A DNA stretch of 64,000 bases from Pseudomonas costantinii. Lineage in GTDB: Bacteria > Pseudomonadota > Gammaproteobacteria > Pseudomonadales > Pseudomonadaceae. Below, one piece after another: positions 34,440 to 43,409 of the stretch. The stretch is taken from positions 310,001 to 374,000 of the forward strand of contig NZ_MDDR01000057.1 of the NCBI RefSeq assembly GCF_001870435.1, read 5' to 3'. Below the pieces are notes generated by a model. It was not told the origin of the DNA and did no database searches. It saw nothing but the letters and a program-made list of their open reading frames with translations. Position 1 is the first letter of the stretch. Each line of letters begins with the position of its first letter. Made by a program: the position numbers and the translations under genes.

Positions 34440-35268
34440 AGGTGTTGATCCGCTTACCGGGCTTGGCCCCAACCCATTTTGCCTGCCCATCCTTCTGCTT
34501 CCCCGTCCGCGCCTCACTGATCAACCCGGGTATCAACTTGCCCTCCGGCAAATTCTTCCAGAACCGACTCGGCAAGTGCCCTTCCATCACCTTGGGATTC
34601 AACCGCGCCGGGTTGAAGATGTGGCTGTAATACGTCAGCCACATGGCGCTGTGGGGATCGTCGACATTCTGCGCCAATTGCCGCCACGCCTCGGGGCACT
34701 CACGTTGATGAATCAACTGCTCGCCGTCGTAATACACCCCGTCCAGTGGCGTGGCGATCATCCAGCGATGGCGCCCCATGCGCCCTATGAAATGCTGGCT
34801 GGCCGACTTCAAGATATCGTGAGCCGGTTCGTGCCAGGCCACATACTCCGGCAGCTCGGCCCCCGCCCCGGCGGGTAACGCAATAAACCGCACAAACGCA
34901 TGCAGGTGATGGGCTTCGCGACTCACCTGCTTGATCCGCCGTTGCAACTCACTCCCCAGCTTGTCCCCCGCCAGCATCGCCGTGCGGTCGCCATGGCTAA
35001 CCCGCCACAACACTTCATACAACAGGCTCCAGCGCTGGTCGCCGTGGTAACCGGCAGCGGATTCCAGCAACGCCAGTAACGCCTTGGGAATACGCGCCTG
35101 GAACGGGCCAAGCTCCTCGGGAATCGGTTCGTCTGTGGCAAACAGGTCCGCCACTTCCGCCTCGCCCCAGCTCACCTGGCTGGGATCGACCTGATGGCTG
35201 AGCAGCCAGCGCGCCTGTTCACGCCAGGTGCCGAACAGGTTGCCGCACTCCAGGCTGATCATCCCCAC
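34432..35268 (-). CDS. DUF4130/TIGR03915-type DNA metabolism protein
   Basis: 278-residue cytoplasmic protein of an uncharacterised family that almost always accompanies the radical SAM protein encoded upstream. Recognisable segments: FRTWREQARWLL-like N-terminus (here FGTWREQARWLLSHQVDP), RIKQVSREAHHLHAFVRF, AWHEPAHDILKSASQHFIGRMGRHRWMIATPLDGVYYDG and a C-terminal RFWKNLPEGKLIPGLISEA. The lysine/arginine-rich tail (TGKQKDGQAKWVGAKPGKRINTSL) could bind nucleic acid. Its start overlaps the radical SAM stop by ten bases, so the two are translated together. Function is not established. Confidence 0.85.
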   Translation of the reverse strand: MGMISLECGNLFGTWREQARWLLSHQVDPSQVSWGEAEVADLFATDEPIPEELGPFQARIPKALLALLESAAGYHGDQRWSLLYEVLWRVSHGDRTAMLAGDKLGSELQRRIKQVSREAHHLHAFVRFIALPAGAGAELPEYVAWHEPAHDILKSASQHFIGRMGRHRWMIATPLDGVYYDGEQLIHQRECPEAWRQLAQNVDDPHSAMWLTYYSHIFNPARLNPKVMEGHLPSRFWKNLPEGKLIPGLISEARTGKQKDGQAKWVGAKPGKRINTSL

Positions 35269-36479
35269 AGCCCCATTTGCTGGGGTTGCGGGCGATCACG
35301 CAGTTGCTCGCGCAGCAGCACACTGGTGCTGTCCGCCTGTTGCGGGTGGTAGTCGCTGGTGATGAAAAACGGCTTGGCCTTGGCCAACACGCAACGCATG
35401 CGTGCCAGGTCTTCGAAACGGATCTTGCGTTCGCGGCGCAGGTCCACCAGGCGCTGGGTGGTGCGCAGGCCAATGCCGGGGATACGTGCGATCAAAGTCG
35501 GTTCGGCGCGGTTCAGGTCCAGGGGGAATACCTCGCGGTGTTCCAGCGCCCAGGCCAGCTTGGGGTCGATATCCAGCGCCAGGTGGCCAGGACCTTCGAA
35601 TAACTCGTTGGCGCTGAAACCGTAGCTGCGCAGCAGGAAGTCCGCCTGATACAAGCGGTGCTCACGCATCAGCGGCGGCGCGGCCAGGGGTACGCTTTTC
35701 GGGCTGTTGGGGATGGGGCTGAACGCCGAGTAATACACACGGCGCAGCTTGTAGTTGCCATACAACGCTTCGGCACCGTGAAGGATGGTGCTGTCGTCGG
35801 TGTCGTCGGCGCCGACGATCATCTGCGTGCTCTGCCCGGCCGGGGCAAACCGTGGCGCACGCGGTTCGTTAAGTACAGTCTGCTCGCCGGTGTAGATGGT
35901 TTGCATCGCTTGCTTGATCGAGACGATCTGCTTTTCCGGCGCCAGGGTTTGCAGGCTGGCGTCGGTGGGTAATTCAATATTCACGCTCAGCCGATCGGCA
36001 TAGCGCCCCGCCTCGGTGATCAACGCAGGGTCTGCTTCGGGAATGGTCTTGAGGTGGATATAACCGCGAAAGTCATGCTCTTCGCGCAACAGTTTGGCGA
36101 CTCGGACCAACTGCTCCATGGTGTAGTCGGCCGAGCGAATGATGCCGGAACTGAGAAACAGCCCGCTGACGCAATTACGTCGGTAGAAATCCAGGGTCAG
36201 GGTGACCACCTCCTCCGGGCTGAAGCGTGCACGGGGCACGTCGCTGGAGCGGCGGTTGACGCAATATTGGCAGTCGTAAAGACAGAAGTTGGTGAGCAAC
36301 ACCTTGAGCAACGACACACAACGCCCGTCGGGCGTGTAGCTGTGGCAGATGCCCATGCCATCGGTCGAACCCAGCCCCGCCTTGCCCTCGGAACTGCGCT
36401 TGGGCGCGCCACTGCTGGCGCAGGATGCGTCGTACTTGGCGGCGTCGGCGAGGATGCTGAGTTTTTCGATCAACTGCAT
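35259..36479 (-). CDS. Radical SAM/helix-hairpin-helix putative DNA repair protein (TIGR03916)
   Basis: 406-residue radical SAM enzyme. The cluster motif is LLTNFCLYDCQYCVNRR (Cys-x3-Cys-x2-Cys) near residues 63-79; a CxxxxxC-rich N-terminus (DASCASSG, GICHSYTPDGRC) precedes it. The C-terminal part has a helix-hairpin-helix DNA-binding motif, LIARIPGIGLRTTQRLVDLRRE, as in DNA repair proteins. The family is annotated as a putative DNA modification/repair radical SAM protein, but the reaction is unknown. A LexA-type box lies 13 bases upstream of the ATG. Operon with the DUF4130 gene. Confidence 0.87.
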   Translation of the reverse strand: MQLIEKLSILADAAKYDASCASSGAPKRSSEGKAGLGSTDGMGICHSYTPDGRCVSLLKVLLTNFCLYDCQYCVNRRSSDVPRARFSPEEVVTLTLDFYRRNCVSGLFLSSGIIRSADYTMEQLVRVAKLLREEHDFRGYIHLKTIPEADPALITEAGRYADRLSVNIELPTDASLQTLAPEKQIVSIKQAMQTIYTGEQTVLNEPRAPRFAPAGQSTQMIVGADDTDDSTILHGAEALYGNYKLRRVYYSAFSPIPNSPKSVPLAAPPLMREHRLYQADFLLRSYGFSANELFEGPGHLALDIDPKLAWALEHREVFPLDLNRAEPTLIARIPGIGLRTTQRLVDLRRERKIRFEDLARMRCVLAKAKPFFITSDYHPQQADSTSVLLREQLRDRPQPQQMGLWG

Positions 36480-36492
36480 GGAGGGCTACCGA

Positions 36493-36512
36493 TACTGGTT
36501 TTTTGTACAGTA
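36493..36512 (-). promoter_or_regulatory. Putative LexA (SOS) box
   Basis: TACTGGTTTTTTGTACAGTA: TACTG-N10-CAGTA, with the CTG-N10-CAG core and matching outer TA bases of LexA operators in gamma-proteobacteria. It sits 13-33 bases before the radical SAM gene, where a repressor would block the promoter. One base differs from the CTGT half. Binding is inferred. Confidence 0.65.
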
Positions 36513-36545
36513 TCAGCAGCAACCTCTTGTCACAAGTACGGCCTG

Positions 36546-37883
36546 TCAGCTGGCCGTTGCCAACAGCAGGTCCTGTACCGAGCGCGCTTTGCCCCGGCTG
36601 CGGTCGTGCTCATACAGCGACGCGGCGATCTCGTCGGCGCGAATCGGCAGGATCGACAGCAAGGTATCGCTCAAGCCATGGCTGGCCTGGCTGAAACCCT
36701 GGATGTAGATCCCGGCCTTGCAGCGCTCGTCGGTCACGATGCGGTAGTCACGGCTGACTTCAAAATCGCCCATGTAGGCGTCCAGCGGCGCCAGCAATTC
36801 GCGGTGCATCTGGCGCTCGTAACCGGTGGCCAACACCACGGCGTCGTAATGACCCAGGCTGGTTTCGCCGGTTGCGTTGTTGCGCAGGGTCAGCTCGACA
36901 CCCAACGGGCCGGCGACGGCTTTCTCGACCACGGTCATGGTACGGAAGGCATGGCGGGCGATGCCGGAGACTTTCTGGCGGTAGAAAATACCGTAAATGC
37001 GCTCGATCAAGTCCAGGTCCACCACCGAGTAGTTGGTGTTCTGGTACTCGGCGACCAGGCGCTCACGCTCGGCGCCAACCTGTTGGAACACCAGGTCGGT
37101 AAAGGCCGGCGAGAACACTTCATTGACGAACGGGCTGTCATCGGCGGGCTTGAGTGCCGAGCCGCGCAGGATCATGTCGACCTGCACCGACGGGAAGCTG
37201 TCGTTCAGGTCGATAAAGGCTTCGGCCGCGCTCTGCCCACCGCCGATGATCGCGATGCGCATCGGCTTGCCGTCAACGCACGGCTGCTGGGCCATGCGCG
37301 CCAGGTACTGCGAATGGTGGAACACCCGGCCGTCATCCTTGAGGCCTTTGAATGCTACCGGCACACGCGGCGTGCCACCGGCACTGACCACCACCGAACG
37401 GGTGGTGCGCACATGCTGTTCGCCCAGCGCATCACGGGAAATCACGCGCAACGCTTCAACCTGCTGCTGATGCAGGATCGGCTCGATGGCCAGCACTTCC
37501 TCGCCATAGCGGCCCTGGACCTGGAACTGGCCTGCGACCCAGCGCAGGTAGTCGTTGTACTCCATGCGGCAGGGGTAGAAGGTGCCCAGGTTGATGAAGT
37601 CCACCAGGCGGTCATGGGCTTTCAAGTAATTGACGAAGGAGTAAGGGCTGGTGGGGTTGCGCAAGGTCACCAGGTCCTTGAGGAAAGAAATCTGCAGTTC
37701 GCTCTGGGTCACCAGGGTATTGCCGTGCCAGCGGTAGTCAGCCTGCTTGTCGAGAAACAGCACGTCCAGTTTGCCCTGGGCCTTCTCACGTTCCTGCAGC
37801 GCGATGGCCAGCGCCAGGTTCGAGGGGCCGAAACCGATACCGATCAGGTCATGAACCGCGGGCGAAGCAATTGCCTGTGTCAT
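36546..37883 (-). CDS. pvdA: L-ornithine N5-monooxygenase PvdA
   Basis: 445-residue flavin hydroxylase making N5-hydroxyornithine for the pyoverdine peptide. FAD motif GIGFGPSNLALAIAL (residues 15-29), NADPH motif AIIGGGQSAAEAFIDL and the late ATGYERQMH motif of this class. I chose ATG at 37883 (GAGGA upstream), which gives the same length as P. aeruginosa PvdA; a longer frame from 37952 overlaps the promoter. A perfect TAAAT-N16-CGT iron-starvation box lies about 90 bases upstream, so expression needs the sigma factor PvdS. Confidence 0.96.
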   Translation of the reverse strand: MTQAIASPAVHDLIGIGFGPSNLALAIALQEREKAQGKLDVLFLDKQADYRWHGNTLVTQSELQISFLKDLVTLRNPTSPYSFVNYLKAHDRLVDFINLGTFYPCRMEYNDYLRWVAGQFQVQGRYGEEVLAIEPILHQQQVEALRVISRDALGEQHVRTTRSVVVSAGGTPRVPVAFKGLKDDGRVFHHSQYLARMAQQPCVDGKPMRIAIIGGGQSAAEAFIDLNDSFPSVQVDMILRGSALKPADDSPFVNEVFSPAFTDLVFQQVGAERERLVAEYQNTNYSVVDLDLIERIYGIFYRQKVSGIARHAFRTMTVVEKAVAGPLGVELTLRNNATGETSLGHYDAVVLATGYERQMHRELLAPLDAYMGDFEVSRDYRIVTDERCKAGIYIQGFSQASHGLSDTLLSILPIRADEIAASLYEHDRSRGKARSVQDLLLATAS

Positions 37884-37973
37884 TCCAGTGTCCTCTGGAT
37901 AAGCCCCGTGGCGGTGGGGCGGGAATACCTTCGAGACCTGAAGGCTGATCAACAGGTCGTGTGTTGATAGGAA

Positions 37974-37997
37974 ACGAGGACAATGAAATAAAATTTA
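37974..37997 (-). promoter_or_regulatory. PvdS-dependent promoter (IS box) of pvdA
   Basis: On the minus strand: TAAAT, 16 bases, CGT. This is the exact spacing of the iron-starvation promoter recognised by PvdS. It lies between the fpvI stop and the pvdA start. Confidence 0.85.
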
Positions 37998-38009
37998 GCC
38001 GATGAGCTG

Positions 38010-38492
38010 TCAGTGAGCATCCCACTCGCGCATGCGCACCCGGCAATGCTTCATGGCGTTCACGATGTGTTTTTCCACCAGGCTGCGGGAAATGCTCAGG
38101 CGTTCGGCGATTTGCAGGTGGGTCAGGCCCTCGAGTTTGCGCAGTAGAAAACTGTCGCGACACACGGCCGGCAGTTCCGCCAAGGCACGCTCCAGCATTT
38201 CCAGGCGCTGCCCCTGATCATGGCTGGCGTGGGGTGAACAGGTGGCGAAGCGCCCTTCGCTGTCCAGTACTTCCAGGGGTTCGACCTGGCGCAAGGCGTT
38301 GCGCCGATGGCCGTCAATCACCAGGTTCAGCGCGGTGCGATACAGAAACGCCCGTGGCTGTTCGATCGGCGTATCGCTGGCTCGCTCCAACACCCGCACA
38401 TAAGCGTCATGCACCACATCTTCGGCCACCTGACGGTTGCCCAACTTGGCGTTGAGGAAACACACCAGCTCGCGATAGTAGTTTTCCAACAT
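38010..38492 (-). CDS. fpvI: ECF iron sigma factor, FpvI-like
   Basis: 160-residue FecI-type sigma factor. Region 2: YYRELVCFLNAKLGNRQVAEDVVHDAYVRVLE; region 4: LERALAELPAVCRDSFLLRKLEGLTHLQIAERLSISRSLVEKHIVNAMKHC. Length and position next to pvdA match FpvI, which drives the ferripyoverdine receptor gene in P. aeruginosa. I use the ATG at 38492; an upstream in-frame ATG would run through the Fur-like site. The anti-sigma gene fpvR, which in P. aeruginosa sits between fpvI and pvdR, is not here. Confidence 0.87.
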   Translation of the reverse strand: MLENYYRELVCFLNAKLGNRQVAEDVVHDAYVRVLERASDTPIEQPRAFLYRTALNLVIDGHRRNALRQVEPLEVLDSEGRFATCSPHASHDQGQRLEMLERALAELPAVCRDSFLLRKLEGLTHLQIAERLSISRSLVEKHIVNAMKHCRVRMREWDAH

Positions 38493-38578
38493 GACTCCCG
38501 TCCGCCCGCAGAGGGACAGTATTTGATCCTTGAGTGCTAAAAAGGCAGCCCATGGATGATGGCAGTTTGAATGTGTGC

Positions 38579-38597
38579 AATTTATAATAATTCTCAT
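38579..38597. promoter_or_regulatory. Candidate Fur box upstream of fpvI
   Basis: AATTTATAATAATTCTCAT; on the gene's strand this reads ATGAGAATTATTATAAATT and agrees with the Fur consensus at roughly 11 of 19 positions. About 90 bases before fpvI, consistent with iron repression. Confidence 0.55.
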
Positions 38598-38672
38598 CTA
38601 CTTTTAAAGAAGTCTTGCATCAACCGTCGACTTTTTTTACTCAGCGCAGCTGTTACTGATTGTGTAACGGCC

Positions 38673-38696
38673 TAAATCCCCAAGTAATTCTCTCGT
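38673..38696 (+). promoter_or_regulatory. PvdS-dependent promoter (IS box) of pvdRT-opmQ
   Basis: TAAAT, 16 bases, CGT, exact spacing for PvdS, 55 bases before the pvdR ATG. It ties the efflux operon to the same iron-starvation signal as pvdA. Confidence 0.85.
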
Positions 38697-38751
38697 TTAA
38701 CAGTCAGCTCTGCGCAACTGCGCTCCGATCTTTCCTGGCTGGAACCTAAGC

Positions 38752-39924
38752 ATGAAACGCCCTCGACCTGCCCGACGCGCCCTGCTTGTGGTGGCGTGCC
38801 TGATTCCTGTGTTCGCCGTCGCCGCCTGGCAAGTGCTGCCACCGGGCCGCGACACCCTGGCCACCGTCACCGTGACCCGCGGCAACATCGAAAGCAGCGT
38901 CACCGCCTTGGGCACCCTGCAACCGCGCCGTTATGTCGACGTGGGGGCCCAGGCGTCCGGGCAAATCCAGAAGATTCACGTCGAGGCCGGCGACCAGGTC
39001 AAGGAAGGCCAATTGCTGGTGGAGATCGACCCTTCCACCCAGAAGGCCAAACTCGACGCCAGCCGCTACGCCATCGAAAACCTCAAGGCCCAATTGCAAG
39101 AACAGAAAGCCCAACATGAACTGGCGCGCCAGAAGTACCAGCGCCAGCAGCGCCTGGCAGCCGGTAACGCCACCCGCGAAGAAGATGTGCAAACCGCCAA
39201 GGCCGAGCTGAGCGCGACCCAGGCGCGGGTCGACATGTTCCAGGCGCAGATTCGCCAGGCCCAAGCCAGCCTGCGCAGCGACGAAGCCGAGTTGGGGTAT
39301 ACGCGGATCTTCGCGCCAATGACCGGCACCGTGGTGGCGGTGGATGCGCGGGTCGGCCAAACCCTCAACGCCCAGCAACAGACGCCGCTGATCCTGCGCA
39401 TCGCCAAGTTGTCGCCGATGACCGTATGGGCCGAAGTGTCCGAAGCCGACATCGGCCACGTCAAACCCGGTATGACTGCCTATTTCACCACGCTCAGCGG
39501 CGGCAGCCGCCGCTGGACCAGCACCGTACGGCAGATCCTGCCAATCCCGCCCAAACCGTTGAATGAAACCAGCCAAGGCAGTGGCAGCCCCAGCAGCTCG
39601 AACAAAAGCGGCAGCGGCCGCGTGGTGCTGTACACCGTGCTGCTGGATGTGGACAACGCCGACAATGCGCTGATGCCCGAAATGACCACCCAGGTGTTTT
39701 TCGTCGCGGGCCAAGTCAAGGACGCCCTCACGGCGCCGGTCGCCGCCCTGTTGAGCAACCACGGCGCCGACAAACCGATCGCCCGCGTGGTGGCAAAAAA
39801 CGGCTCTATTGAGGAACGTGCCGTGCGCCTGGGTATCAGCGATCGCCTGCGGGTCGAAGTGATCGAGGGTCTGAATGAAGGCGATCACTTGCTGATTGGC
39901 CCAGTCGACGGCAGCGGGGGTTGA
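38752..39924 (+). CDS. pvdR: PvdR, periplasmic adaptor of the pyoverdine efflux pump
   Basis: 390-residue MacA-like membrane fusion protein. N-terminal membrane anchor (RRALLVVACLIPVFAVAAW), lipoyl half motif VDVGAQASGQIQKIHVEAGDQVKEGQLLVEID, coiled coil (about 100-185), ELGYTRIFAPMTGTVVAVDARVGQTL. A low-complexity Ser/Gly insert (SQGSGSPSSSNKSGSG, about 281-297) interrupts the beta-barrel domain, as in other PvdR proteins. Exports or recycles pyoverdine with PvdT and OpmQ. Confidence 0.94.
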   Translation: MKRPRPARRALLVVACLIPVFAVAAWQVLPPGRDTLATVTVTRGNIESSVTALGTLQPRRYVDVGAQASGQIQKIHVEAGDQVKEGQLLVEIDPSTQKAKLDASRYAIENLKAQLQEQKAQHELARQKYQRQQRLAAGNATREEDVQTAKAELSATQARVDMFQAQIRQAQASLRSDEAELGYTRIFAPMTGTVVAVDARVGQTLNAQQQTPLILRIAKLSPMTVWAEVSEADIGHVKPGMTAYFTTLSGGSRRWTSTVRQILPIPPKPLNETSQGSGSPSSSNKSGSGRVVLYTVLLDVDNADNALMPEMTTQVFFVAGQVKDALTAPVAALLSNHGADKPIARVVAKNGSIEERAVRLGISDRLRVEVIEGLNEGDHLLIGPVDGSGG

Positions 39925-39925
39925 T

Positions 39926-41899
39926 TTGACCACGCCGTTGATCGAACTCAAGAACATCCGCAAATCCTACGGCGGCGGCGACAGCCCACAAGTCGACGTG
40001 TTGCGAGGGATCGACCTGTCGATCCATGCCGGGGAATTCGTGGCCATCGTCGGCGCTTCCGGTTCCGGCAAATCCACGCTGATGAATATCCTCGGCTGCC
40101 TCGACCGCCCCACCGTCGGTGACTACCTGTTCGCCGGGGAAAATGTCGCCCATCTGGACAGCGACGAACTGGCCTGGCTACGCCGTGAGGCCTTTGGTTT
40201 TGTGTTCCAGGGCTACCACTTGATCCCATCGGGCTCGGCCCAGGAAAACGTCGAGATGCCGGCGATCTATGCAGGCATCAGCGCCGCCGAACGGCATGCC
40301 CGCGCCAAGGCCCTGCTCACCCGACTGGGCCTGGCCGACCGCACCGGCAACCGTCCACACCAGCTTTCCGGAGGCCAGCAGCAACGCGTTTCGATTGCTC
40401 GCGCGCTGATGAACGGCGGCCATATCATCCTCGCCGACGAACCCACCGGCGCCCTTGACAGCCACAGCGGCGCCGAAGTGATGGCGCTGCTCGACGAGCT
40501 GGCGAGCCAGGGCCATGTGGTCATCCTGATTACCCACGACCGCGAAGTAGCGGCGCGCGCCAACCGCATCATCGAGATTCGCGACGGTTTGATCATCAGC
40601 GACTCGGCCGAGGGTGAAACCTATGTACCGGCGACCGCCAACAGCGATGCCTTGCAGGCCGTGGACTTGCGCCAGCGTCTGGCCGACGGCGCCGAGCACA
40701 ACGGCGCCTGGAAGGCCGAACTGAAGGATGCCATTCAGGCTGCCTGGCGGGTAATGTGGATCAACCGGTTCCGCACCGCACTGACACTCCTGGGGATCAT
40801 CATCGGCGTGGCGTCGGTGGTGGTGATGCTGGCGGTGGGTGAAGGCAGCAAACGCCAGGTCATGGCACAGATGGGCGCGTTCGGCTCCAACATTATCTAC
40901 CTCAGCGGCTCCTCGCCTAACCCGCGCACGCCACTGGGTATCGTGACCCTCAACGATGTCGCGGCCTTGGCGGCGCTGCCCCAGGTCAAGCGCATCATGC
41001 CGGTCAACGGCAACGACGCGGGGGTACGCTTCGGCAACCTGGACTACCTGGCGTACGTGGGCGGCAACGACGTCAACTTTCCAGCGATTTTCAACTGGCC
41101 GGTGGTCGAGGGTAGCTACTTCACCGAGGCCGACGAACGCGCCGGTGCCACCGTGGCGGTGATCGGCCATCGTATCCGCGAGAAGCTGTTCAAGGGTGTG
41201 GCCAGCCCCATCGGCCAATACATCCTGATTGAAAACGTGCCCTTCCAGGTGATCGGCGTGCTGGCGGAAAAAGGCTCCAGCTCCGGCAATAAAGACAGCG
41301 ACGACCGTGTCGCCATCCCCTACACCGCCGCCAGCGTGCGCCTGTTTGGCACCTATAACCCCGAATACGTGGCGATTGCCGCCGCCGATGCGCGCAAGGT
41401 GCATGAGGCCGAACAGGCGATCGACCAACTTATGTTCAAGCTGCACAACGGTAAGCGCGATTACCAATTGACCAATAACGCCGCGATGATCCAGGCCGAG
41501 GCGCGCACGCAAAATACACTGTCGTTGATGCTGGGTTCGATTGCCGCGATTTCCCTGTTGGTAGGCGGGATCGGCGTGATGAATATCATGCTGATGACGG
41601 TGCGCGAACGCACCCGCGAAATTGGTATCCGCATGGCCACCGGTGCGCGCCAGCGCGACATCTTGCGCCAGTTCCTCACCGAGGCGGTGATGCTCTCGGT
41701 GGTCGGCGGCCTGTGCGGTATCGCCCTGGCTCTGCTGGTGGGTGGCGTGCTGGTACTGGCCAAAGTGGCGGTGCAGTTTTCCCTGGTGGCGGTGCTTGGC
41801 GCGTTTGGCTGTGCGCTGGTCACCGGTGTCGTATTCGGCTTTATGCCGGCCCGTAAAGCTGCCCGGCTTGATCCGGTTAAGGCATTGACCAGTGAATAA
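39926..41899 (+). CDS. pvdT: PvdT, MacB-type ABC transporter of pyoverdine efflux
   Basis: 657-residue fusion of an N-terminal ATPase and a C-terminal FtsX/MacB membrane domain. ATPase: GASGSGKSTLMNILGCLD, signature LSGGQQQRVSIARAL, Walker B ILADEPTGALDS, H-loop ITHDREVA. Membrane part: helix FRTALTLLGIIIGVASVVVML, a large periplasmic domain, and three C-terminal helices. I propose a TTG start at 39926 (GGGGGTTGA upstream), one base after the pvdR stop; the longer TTG at 39896 would overlap pvdR by 29 bases. Confidence 0.92.
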   Translation: MTTPLIELKNIRKSYGGGDSPQVDVLRGIDLSIHAGEFVAIVGASGSGKSTLMNILGCLDRPTVGDYLFAGENVAHLDSDELAWLRREAFGFVFQGYHLIPSGSAQENVEMPAIYAGISAAERHARAKALLTRLGLADRTGNRPHQLSGGQQQRVSIARALMNGGHIILADEPTGALDSHSGAEVMALLDELASQGHVVILITHDREVAARANRIIEIRDGLIISDSAEGETYVPATANSDALQAVDLRQRLADGAEHNGAWKAELKDAIQAAWRVMWINRFRTALTLLGIIIGVASVVVMLAVGEGSKRQVMAQMGAFGSNIIYLSGSSPNPRTPLGIVTLNDVAALAALPQVKRIMPVNGNDAGVRFGNLDYLAYVGGNDVNFPAIFNWPVVEGSYFTEADERAGATVAVIGHRIREKLFKGVASPIGQYILIENVPFQVIGVLAEKGSSSGNKDSDDRVAIPYTAASVRLFGTYNPEYVAIAAADARKVHEAEQAIDQLMFKLHNGKRDYQLTNNAAMIQAEARTQNTLSLMLGSIAAISLLVGGIGVMNIMLMTVRERTREIGIRMATGARQRDILRQFLTEAVMLSVVGGLCGIALALLVGGVLVLAKVAVQFSLVAVLGAFGCALVTGVVFGFMPARKAARLDPVKALTSE

Positions 41900-43307
41900 A
41901 CGATCCATCACACCGCACCTGTCCCTCCTAAGCCTGTGCCTGCTGCTCAACGCCTGCGCCGGTAACCCGCCCGTTGTGGAGAGCGGCATTGCGCCGCCCG
42001 CTGCCTGGCAATACGCCGAGCGTGACGCTGCACAGGCCACCAACCAGCGCTGGTGGATGCAATTCGGCAGCCCGCAATTGAACCGTCTGATCGACCAGGC
42101 CCGTCGTGACAGTTATGACGTGGCCGCCGCCATGGCGCGGGTGCGCCAGGCCCAGGCAAGTGCAGTCATTGCCGGCGCGCCGCTGTTGCCCGAGGTGAAG
42201 TTCAACCTCACCGCCAGCCGTGAAAAGCTGCTGCATGGCAGCGGTAACGCTTCACTCGATGCGACGCAAAGCAACAACACGGTCGACAGTTTCGGTGCCA
42301 ACCTTACCGCCAGCTACGAAGTGGATTTCTGGGGTGGCCGCGCCGCCGCCCGGGACAGCGCCCTGCAAACCCTGCGGGCCAGTGAGTTCGACCGGGCCAC
42401 CGTGGAACTGACCCTGCTCAGCAGCGTGGCCGACCGCTACGCGCAAACCCTCGCCGCCCGCCAACGCCAACAGATCGCCGAGCTGAACCTGGCAAATGCG
42501 CGCAATGTGCTTGACCTGGTCCAAACCCGCTACGACGCTGGCTCCGCCACGGCCTTGGAGCTGGCCCAACAGAAAAGCCTGGTCGCCAGCCAGCAACGGC
42601 AACTGCCGCTGATTCAGCAACTGGCCGAAGAATCCTTGATCACTCTCGCCGCCCTGCTCGGTCAACCCGTGCAAGCCCTGAACCTTGGCACCGAACCCTT
42701 CCAGGCACTGACCTGGCCGACCATTGGTGCGGGCGCGCCCAGCCAACTGTTGAGTCGTCGCCCCGACCTCGCCCAGGCCGAAGCGCAGCTTGCTGCGGCC
42801 AGTGCCGATGTCACGGTGGCCCGCGCGGCGATGCTGCCCACCGTGACCTTGGGCGCAACGTTTGGCTCAGGGTCCGACAAGGCCGCCGATATTCTACGCA
42901 GCCCCTTCTACAACCTGACCTCCGGCCTGATGGCGCCGATCTTCAACAATGGCCGTTTAAGCGCCGAACGCGACAAGGCTCGCGCCCGCCAGGACGAGCT
43001 GCTGCAAACCTATCGTGGCGCAATCATCAAGGGCTTTGCCGATGTGGAGAAATCCCTCAGCAGCATCACGCGCCTGGACCAGCAGCGCCAATGGCAAACC
43101 GAAGAACTGCAACAGGCCCAGACTGCGTTCCAGATCGCCGAAAGCCGCTACCAGGCCGGTGCAGAAGATTGGCTGACCGTGCTGGAAACCCAACGCACGC
43201 TGTACGCGGCCCAGGACTTGAACGTGCAGCTACGGCTGTCACGGCTGCAAGCCAGCATTGCCCTGTACAAAGCCTTGGGTGGCGGCTGGAAAGTGGATAT
43301 CCGATAA
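41892..43307 (+). CDS. opmQ: OpmQ, outer membrane factor of pyoverdine efflux
   Basis: 471-residue NodT/TolC-family channel. Lipoprotein signal LSLLSLCLLLNACAGN with the acylated cysteine. Two repeated halves typical of the family: YEVDFWGGRAAARDSALQTLRASEFDRATVELTLLSSVADRY and the late YRGAIIKGFADVEKSLSS; SRRPDLAQAEAQLAAASADVTVARAAMLP between. GTG start overlaps the pvdT end by eight bases. Completes the PvdRT-OpmQ tripartite pump. Confidence 0.94.
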   Translation: MNKRSITPHLSLLSLCLLLNACAGNPPVVESGIAPPAAWQYAERDAAQATNQRWWMQFGSPQLNRLIDQARRDSYDVAAAMARVRQAQASAVIAGAPLLPEVKFNLTASREKLLHGSGNASLDATQSNNTVDSFGANLTASYEVDFWGGRAAARDSALQTLRASEFDRATVELTLLSSVADRYAQTLAARQRQQIAELNLANARNVLDLVQTRYDAGSATALELAQQKSLVASQQRQLPLIQQLAEESLITLAALLGQPVQALNLGTEPFQALTWPTIGAGAPSQLLSRRPDLAQAEAQLAAASADVTVARAAMLPTVTLGATFGSGSDKAADILRSPFYNLTSGLMAPIFNNGRLSAERDKARARQDELLQTYRGAIIKGFADVEKSLSSITRLDQQRQWQTEELQQAQTAFQIAESRYQAGAEDWLTVLETQRTLYAAQDLNVQLRLSRLQASIALYKALGGGWKVDIR

Positions 43308-43409
43308 CGAAACTCCGATTCCTTACACAAAGCGTTTATTTATCCTACATTCCTTGACCCCGGGTCCTTGGTAAAAAGCCGTCCTCACACGGCTGCCCGG
43401 TACGTCCCG

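Noticed and set aside
36054..37967. 637-codon open frame on the plus strand
   Set aside because: Runs antisense to pvdA and the radical SAM gene, both of which have clear family motifs. GC-rich third positions keep the complementary frame open.
40178..42043. 621-codon open frame on the minus strand
   Set aside because: Antisense shadow of pvdT.
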